Assembly (NCBI GenBank): GCA_947178455.1
Contig: CAMWYI010000049.1
Coordinates: forward strand, 1-11,380
DNA length: 11,380 nt
Direction: 5' to 3'
Origin: an uncultured Alistipes sp.
GTDB taxonomy: Bacteria; Bacteroidota; Bacteroidia; Bacteroidales; Rikenellaceae
The notes under the pieces are model-generated. The model had not been told where the DNA came from. It did no database searches and worked only from the letters and a program-made list of their open reading frames with translations. A program made the position numbers and the translations under genes. Within the stretch, counting starts at the first letter, position 1. Every line of letters begins with the position of its first letter. Of this stretch, positions 7,678-11,380 are shown piece after piece.

Positions 7678-8943
7678 CGGTAGCGACCGCGCCAGCTCCT
7701 CGACGTTGCTTCCGGCCGGACGCTGGAACACCCGCAGGTCGAACCACCCGACCGAAGCGAAAACATGTGCGAAAACTTCGGCCTGAATCGTCTCGTACTC
7801 CGCCCACACGACCGTGTCGGTGAAAAAATAGAGCTGCAACGGCACGCCCGTATCGGAGGGCTGCAACTGGCGCACGAGCAGCTGCATGTCGCGCCGAATC
7901 GGCACGGCGGTCTGCAAATAACGAATCAGATAGGCGCGGAAAATTTCCAGATTGGTCACGTGCCGGCCGTTGCACGACGGGTCGGCGGGCGGAATGCCGT
8001 GCGACGCGTTGTAGTCGGCATAGCTTTTCAGCGTGTCGTCGATGTAGTCGCGCACGAGCTCGATGCGGCGGAAGCGCGCCAGCATGTCGGGCGTACAGAA
8101 ACGCACGGTCGAAAGGTCGATGAAAACCGACCGCATCACGCGCCGACCGCCCGAACGCTTCATCGCCTGCCAGTTCTGGAACGAATCGCTCACCAACAGA
8201 TAGGGCGGCACCGTGACGACCGTGTTGTCGTAATTGCGCACCTTGACGGTCGTCAATGTCACCTCGATGACCACGCCGTCGACGCCGTATTTGGGCATCT
8301 CGATCCAGTCGCCCACCTGCAACATGTCGTTGACCGACAACTGGATACCCGACACGAAACCGAGAATGCTATCCTTGAAAATCAACATCAGCACCGCTGC
8401 CGAAGCACCCAGTCCGGTCAACAGATAGGTCGGGGATTTGCCGATGAGAATCGAAATAATCAGAATGGTGCTTATCAACACGACGATGCCCTGCGCCGTC
8501 TGCCGCAGGCCCTTGATAGGTTTGTTCTGCCAAGCCGGACGGCGGACCGCCATCCGAAAACCCGCCCGAATCACGGCGCAGAGCAACCGGCAGACCGTGA
8601 CGATGATGTAACTCTGCATCAGGCGGTTCAGCAGCGTGCGGATGTGCACGTTGTCCTCGAACACGACGGGCAGGGTAATCGAAAGCAGAATGGCGCTCAA
8701 CACATGGCACGAATGGTTGAGCACGGAGAGGCTGAACAAATCGTCGTCCCACTTGACGTGCGTGCGTTCCACTATCCGCCGCATCCCGCGAGCGAGGGTC
8801 AGCCGACAGACAAAATCGAACAGCACGACAATCAGCAACACCAACAGCAGCGAGACCCACAAGTCCCACCCCTTTTCGGAGGCCGAACTCAATCCGAAAA
8901 CTCCGAGAAGCGCATCCGTCCAATGTTTCAGCAGTGCCTGCAT
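7600..8943 (-). CDS. ybdG: YbdG-type small-conductance mechanosensitive channel (MscS family), 447 aa
   Basis: This is a membrane channel that opens under hypo-osmotic stress. It resembles Escherichia coli YbdG (miniconductance type) along most of its length. Hydrophobic helices lie at about 29-50, 78-95, 108-128 and 150-168. The pore helix region is LLTGLGASAAVLMLIFKD (174-191), followed by ILGFVSGIQLSVNDML and the beta domain motif GDWIEMPKYGVDGVVIEV (211-228). TTVKVRNYDNT (231-241) and SDSFQNW (252-258) are typical of this subfamily. Similarity ends near residue 420, where YbdG stops. A further roughly 25-residue acidic/His tail (EEEHQDDLNENDPQEHAHG) is encoded antisense to the end of the transporter gene. 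It follows the symporter gene by 53 bp and may share its transcript. The subfamily call is confident. Confidence 0.92.
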   Translation of the reverse strand: MQALLKHWTDALLGVFGLSSASEKGWDLWVSLLLVLLIVVLFDFVCRLTLARGMRRIVERTHVKWDDDLFSLSVLNHSCHVLSAILLSITLPVVFEDNVHIRTLLNRLMQSYIIVTVCRLLCAVIRAGFRMAVRRPAWQNKPIKGLRQTAQGIVVLISTILIISILIGKSPTYLLTGLGASAAVLMLIFKDSILGFVSGIQLSVNDMLQVGDWIEMPKYGVDGVVIEVTLTTVKVRNYDNTVVTVPPYLLVSDSFQNWQAMKRSGGRRVMRSVFIDLSTVRFCTPDMLARFRRIELVRDYIDDTLKSYADYNASHGIPPADPSCNGRHVTNLEIFRAYLIRYLQTAVPIRRDMQLLVRQLQPSDTGVPLQLYFFTDTVVWAEYETIQAEVFAHVFASVGWFDLRVFQRPAGSNVEELARSLPSEEEHQDDLNENDPQEHAHGVDRGV

Positions 8944-8996
8944 GCGCCGACGCGGTGCAAAATCCGCGCCTTACGTCGCAACACAGAGTGCGGAAT

Positions 8997-10352
8997 CTAC
9001 CGAAAAACTCCGAGGTTGTCGAGGAACATCAACAGCAGCACGACGGGACAGAAGTAGCGCAGCAGCCACCGCAGCGCGATGAAAAACCACATGCGGCCGG
9101 TGCCGTTGTTGCAGACCTGCGCCTTGAATTTCCGCTGATCCATGAACCAGCCCACGAAAATGCAGGTCACGAATCCGCCCGCCGGCAGCAGGATGTTGGC
9201 CGTCAGATAATCGAGCGAATCGAAGAGGTTAAGCCCGCAGATTCGCCAGCCGCCGAGCACGCCCAGCGAGAGCGAAGCCAACGCCCCCAGCACAGCCGTC
9301 GCTGCGGTGGTGGCCCAAGCGGCACTCCGACGGTTCAGCCCCCACTCCTCCTGCATGTAGGCCGTGAGCACCTCGTGCAGCGAGAGGGTCGACGTCAGGG
9401 CCGCGATGACCAGCAGCAGGAAAAAGACCGTCGACCACACCATGCTCAACGGCATGCCATTGAAAATCCCCGGCAACGTGATGAACACCAGCGAGGGCCC
9501 CGACGACGGCGCGATGCCGACGCTGAACACCGCCGGAAAGATGACCACGCCCGCCAGCACGGCGACCAGCGTATCGAGCAGCGTCACGTTGAACGCCGTT
9601 TTCCCGAGGTCGGTTTCGGGCTTGAAATACGAGGCATAGGTCACCATCGTGCCCAAGCCGACGGAGAGCGAGAAGAACGCCTGCCCCATCGCCACCAGCA
9701 CGGTGGAGGGGGTTACTTTCGAGAAATCGGGCCGGAACAGGAAGCGCAACCCCTCGCTGCCGCCCGGCATCAGCAGCGAGTGGACGGCCAAAGCGACCAA
9801 AACAATCAACAGCAAAGGCATCAACAACTTGGACGAGCGTTCGATACCTTTCTGCACGCCCATTGCGATGATGATGTGGGTCGCCAAGATAAAGAGACCG
9901 GTATAAATCAACGGCCGCCAAGGATGCGAAATGAATCCCTCGAAGAAAGCGGCGTAATGTTCGGGAGCGGTGCAATCGGCCAATCCGCCCGTCACGGACT
10001 GCACCATGTATTCGGCCGTCCAGCCCGACACGACGAAATAGAATCCCAAAATCAGAAAAGCGGTCAACACGCCGTTGTAGCCCAAGAAACGCCACCGGCG
10101 GTCCAATTTGCGGTAGGCCCCGACGGCATTGCGGTGCGAAGCGCGGCCCACCGAGAACTCGGCCAGCATAATCGGCAGCCCGAACAGCAGCACGCACAGC
10201 ATGTAGATGACCAGAAACGCGCCGCCGCCATTCTCGCCGACGACATAGGGGAACCGCCAGATGTTGCCCAACCCGACCGAACTTCCGGCCGCGACGAGCA
10301 CCGCACTCAACTTGCCGCCCAACGTGGCGCGGCTCTGCGAACGATGTACCAT
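8997..10352 (-). CDS. Sodium-dependent transporter, SNF/NSS family, 451 aa
   Basis: This is an inner-membrane Na+-coupled symporter of the LeuT/MhsT/TnaT group, usually for amino acids. TM1 carries the signature AAGSSVGLGNIWRFPY (21-36); its Asn30 corresponds to the Na+-binding Asn27 of LeuT. The NGGGAF turn follows at 41-46. TM6 carries FFSLSVGLGTMVTYASY (226-242) and TM8 carries ALTSTLSLHE (318-327), with the Thr-Ser pair of the Na2 site. Roughly eleven to twelve hydrophobic segments and the 451-residue length are normal for bacterial members. The substrate cannot be fixed. Proximity to tyrS might hint at an aromatic amino acid, as with Tyt1 of Fusobacterium, but this is weak. The gene lies 72 bp after folB, with a hairpin in the spacer. 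No good TAnnTTTG box is present at a usable distance, so it may depend on read-through. Confidence 0.93.
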   Translation of the reverse strand: MVHRSQSRATLGGKLSAVLVAAGSSVGLGNIWRFPYVVGENGGGAFLVIYMLCVLLFGLPIMLAEFSVGRASHRNAVGAYRKLDRRWRFLGYNGVLTAFLILGFYFVVSGWTAEYMVQSVTGGLADCTAPEHYAAFFEGFISHPWRPLIYTGLFILATHIIIAMGVQKGIERSSKLLMPLLLIVLVALAVHSLLMPGGSEGLRFLFRPDFSKVTPSTVLVAMGQAFFSLSVGLGTMVTYASYFKPETDLGKTAFNVTLLDTLVAVLAGVVIFPAVFSVGIAPSSGPSLVFITLPGIFNGMPLSMVWSTVFFLLLVIAALTSTLSLHEVLTAYMQEEWGLNRRSAAWATTAATAVLGALASLSLGVLGGWRICGLNLFDSLDYLTANILLPAGGFVTCIFVGWFMDQRKFKAQVCNNGTGRMWFFIALRWLLRYFCPVVLLLMFLDNLGVFR

Positions 10353-10378
10353 AAAACCAACCTAACCTTATTCATGCC

Positions 10379-10422
10379 GACGGGGCGGGCATCCGCACGC
10401 ATTTCCGAATACCCGTCCCGTC
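10379..10422. terminator. Long GC-rich hairpin after folB
   Basis: Arms 10379-10392 and 10409-10422 pair over 14 positions (one wobble and one A-C mismatch) with a 16-base loop. The stem begins two bases after the folB stop codon. On the minus strand no U tract follows directly. On the plus strand CTATTTTTCC follows, so the structure would be a better terminator for antisense transcripts. It could attenuate or process the tyrS-folB message before the symporter gene. Confidence 0.45.
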
Positions 10423-10424
10423 TT

Positions 10425-10778
10425 CTATTTTTCCACCACGACGCTCACCCGCGCGACCTTTCCGCCGAGCGGCGGGGCCAGCTTCGACACGCGGCACCGC
10501 ACATGCCGAATCTGCGGGAAAGCGGCATAGAGCGCGTCGATGATGTTCGTCGCTACGCGCTCGACGGTGCGCTGCGTCACCTGCATCTGCGCCCGCACGA
10601 CCTCGTAGACGGTCAGATAGTTGACCGCCTGCTCCACGCTGTCCTCTTCGGCCACGCAGCCCAATTCGGCCGTTACCGACAAGTCGACCGTAAAGCGGTT
10701 GCCCACCTTGCGCTCCAACTCGTAACACCCGTGCAGGGCGCGGAACTCCATGCGGTCGAGCTCGATCGTGTACTCCAT
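10425..10778 (-). CDS. folB: Dihydroneopterin aldolase (FolB), 117 aa
   Basis: FolB cleaves 7,8-dihydroneopterin to 6-hydroxymethyl-7,8-dihydropterin and glycolaldehyde in tetrahydrofolate synthesis. It acts in the cytoplasm as an octamer of tetrahydropterin-fold subunits. The start ATG is at 10778, giving MEYTIELDRMEFRALHGCYE; the same frame is open further upstream only because it runs through tyrS out of frame. Family landmarks are visible: HGCYELE with Glu22, GNRFTVDL (26-33), Asn53-Tyr54 before LTVYEVV, Glu73 in TVERVA, and the late active-site Lys99 in SKLAPP. These correspond to the Glu22, Tyr54, Glu74 and Lys100 positions of the Staphylococcus aureus enzyme. Length is normal (about 120). 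It follows tyrS by 5 bp, so translation is probably coupled. FolX is the alternative paralogue but is less likely in this phylum. Confidence 0.92.
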   Translation of the reverse strand: MEYTIELDRMEFRALHGCYELERKVGNRFTVDLSVTAELGCVAEEDSVEQAVNYLTVYEVVRAQMQVTQRTVERVATNIIDALYAAFPQIRHVRCRVSKLAPPLGGKVARVSVVVEK

Positions 10779-10783
10779 GCGCG

Positions 10784-11380
10784 TTACTCCGCAATCACCA
10801 AATAGTAATTCTTCTTGCCTTTCTGCACGAGCAGGTACTTTCCGGCCAGCAGGTCGGCATCCGTCACCGCACGCATCGGGTCGGCGACCTTCTCCTTGTT
10901 GAGCGACACGCCGCCGCCCTGCACCATTTTGCGGCACTCGCCTTTCGACGGGAAAATCTGCGTTTTCTCGGCACACAACTCGATGAACGGCAGTGCGTTC
11001 AACTCCGCCCGCGCGACGCGGAACTGCGGTACGCCCTCGGACACCTGCAACAAGGTCTCCTCGTCGATGTCGCGCAACGTTTCGGGCGCGGCGCCGCCGA
11101 ACAGAATCGCCGAAGCGTTGGCCGCCTTTTCGTACTCCTCGCGCGAATGAATCATGGTCGTAATCTCTTCGGCCAACCGTTTCTGCAACACGCGCAGATG
11201 CGGCGCGGCGCGATGCTCGGCAATCAATCCCTCGATTGTCGCGCGGTCGAGCAGCGTGAAAATTTTGATATATCGTTCGGCGTCTTCGTCGCTGACATTC
11301 AACCAGAACTGGTAGAACTTGTAGGGCGACGTGTAGCGCGGGTCGAGCCACACGTTGCCGCTCTCGGTCTTGCCGAACTT
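10784..11380 (-). CDS. tyrS: Tyrosyl-tRNA synthetase, C-terminal 198 residues (cut by right edge)
   Basis: TyrRS charges tRNA-Tyr with tyrosine in the cytoplasm. The frame is open to the right edge and begins there with KFGKTESGNVWLD, the KMSKS-class loop (KFGKT in this family) that binds ATP, so the Rossmann core with the HIGH motif lies outside the window. Next come PRYTSPYKFYQFWLN and the alpha-helical anticodon-binding region (HLRVLQKRLAEEITTMIHS). The C-terminal S4-like RNA-binding domain contains IFPSKGECRKMVQGGGVSLN and ends KKNYYLVIAE. A start within the window at 11353 would be a false one (an internal GTG). It stops 5 bp before folB, which suggests one transcription unit. The identification is secure. 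Confidence 0.95.
   Translation of the reverse strand, partial: KFGKTESGNVWLDPRYTSPYKFYQFWLNVSDEDAERYIKIFTLLDRATIEGLIAEHRAAPHLRVLQKRLAEEITTMIHSREEYEKAANASAILFGGAAPETLRDIDEETLLQVSEGVPQFRVARAELNALPFIELCAEKTQIFPSKGECRKMVQGGGVSLNKEKVADPMRAVTDADLLAGKYLLVQKGKKNYYLVIAE

Noticed and set aside
7711..7720. Palindrome TCCGGCCGGA in the channel gene
   Set aside because: Short, within coding sequence and expected by chance in GC-rich DNA; no terminator features.
5964..7823. Plus-strand open frame of 619 codons overlapping the transporter in another frame
   Set aside because: Arg/Ala/Pro-rich out-of-frame translation; the in-frame product is a recognisable AspT/YidE transporter.
7765..9057. Plus-strand open frame of 430 codons opposite the channel gene
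   Set aside because: Antisense shadow rich in His/Arg/Gln; the YbdG-like protein on the minus strand explains the region.
10357..10364. Near match to a -7 box (TAGGTTGG, minus strand) before the symporter gene
   Set aside because: It has one mismatch and lies only about five bases from the start codon, leaving no room for a leader.
8934..10805. Plus-strand open frame of 623 codons opposite the symporter and folB
   Set aside because: Its translation is Gln/His/Arg-rich low complexity with no domain, typical of the antisense of GC-rich membrane-protein genes; the opposite strand holds clear SNF and FolB proteins.
10425..11351. A 308-residue reading of the folB frame with a start inside tyrS
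   Set aside because: The upstream part is Arg-rich out-of-frame tyrS; the FolB family starts at MEYTIEL (10778).

Overview
The window looks like chromosomal DNA of a gut Bacteroidales, most likely an Alistipes-like Rikenellaceae. This rests on recognition rather than a search. The pointers are both promoters in the only divergent spacer carrying the Bacteroidetes -7 element TAnnTTTG, start codons with A-rich leaders instead of Shine-Dalgarno sequences, a transporter closely resembling the 'putative transporter' (YidE/YbjL/AspT type) of Bacteroides, and exported caspase/LPP20-like proteins of a kind common in that order. The right part is GC-rich (about 60-65 % in lines I counted). The left part is clearly lower (about 37-55 % in lines counted).

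Left block (1-5830, all minus strand): a four-gene cluster read right to left. It runs from a secreted beta-propeller (WD40-like) protein, to a secreted TPR-caspase (peptidase C14) with an intact His-Cys dyad, to a 211-residue secreted LPP20-like protein, to a secreted protein with a FlgT-N/LPP20-like start that runs off the left edge. The first two genes are separated by one base (TGATATG), and they share a roughly 125-residue module that I do not recognise as a named domain. All four have N-terminal export signals, so the caspase and its partners appear to act in the cell envelope, not the cytoplasm. The signal peptide of the propeller protein is separated from the rest of the gene by a C10 tract that puts it one base out of frame. 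C9 would restore a continuous 690-residue protein. This is a possible phase switch, a slippage site or a sequencing error.

Middle (5831-6015): a divergent promoter region. A near-perfect Bacteroidetes promoter (TTTG-N19-TATCTTTG) fires leftward into the caspase operon. A second TATCTTTG fires rightward into the transporter, with a 6-bp inverted repeat just upstream.

Right block: 6016-7677 (+) is an AspT/YidE-type antiporter with duplicated membrane halves and two RCK_C domains. It converges with, and overlaps by 78 bp, a YbdG-type mechanosensitive channel (7600-8943, minus). To the right, also on the minus strand, are an SNF-family sodium symporter, dihydroneopterin aldolase (folB) and the C-terminal half of tyrosyl-tRNA synthetase (tyrS, cut by the right edge). 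tyrS-folB is tightly coupled (5 bp). A strong hairpin sits between folB and the symporter. These are ordinary housekeeping and transport genes. The most unusual content is the exported caspase operon on the left. I found no tRNA, rRNA, CRISPR array, insertion sequence or integrase.
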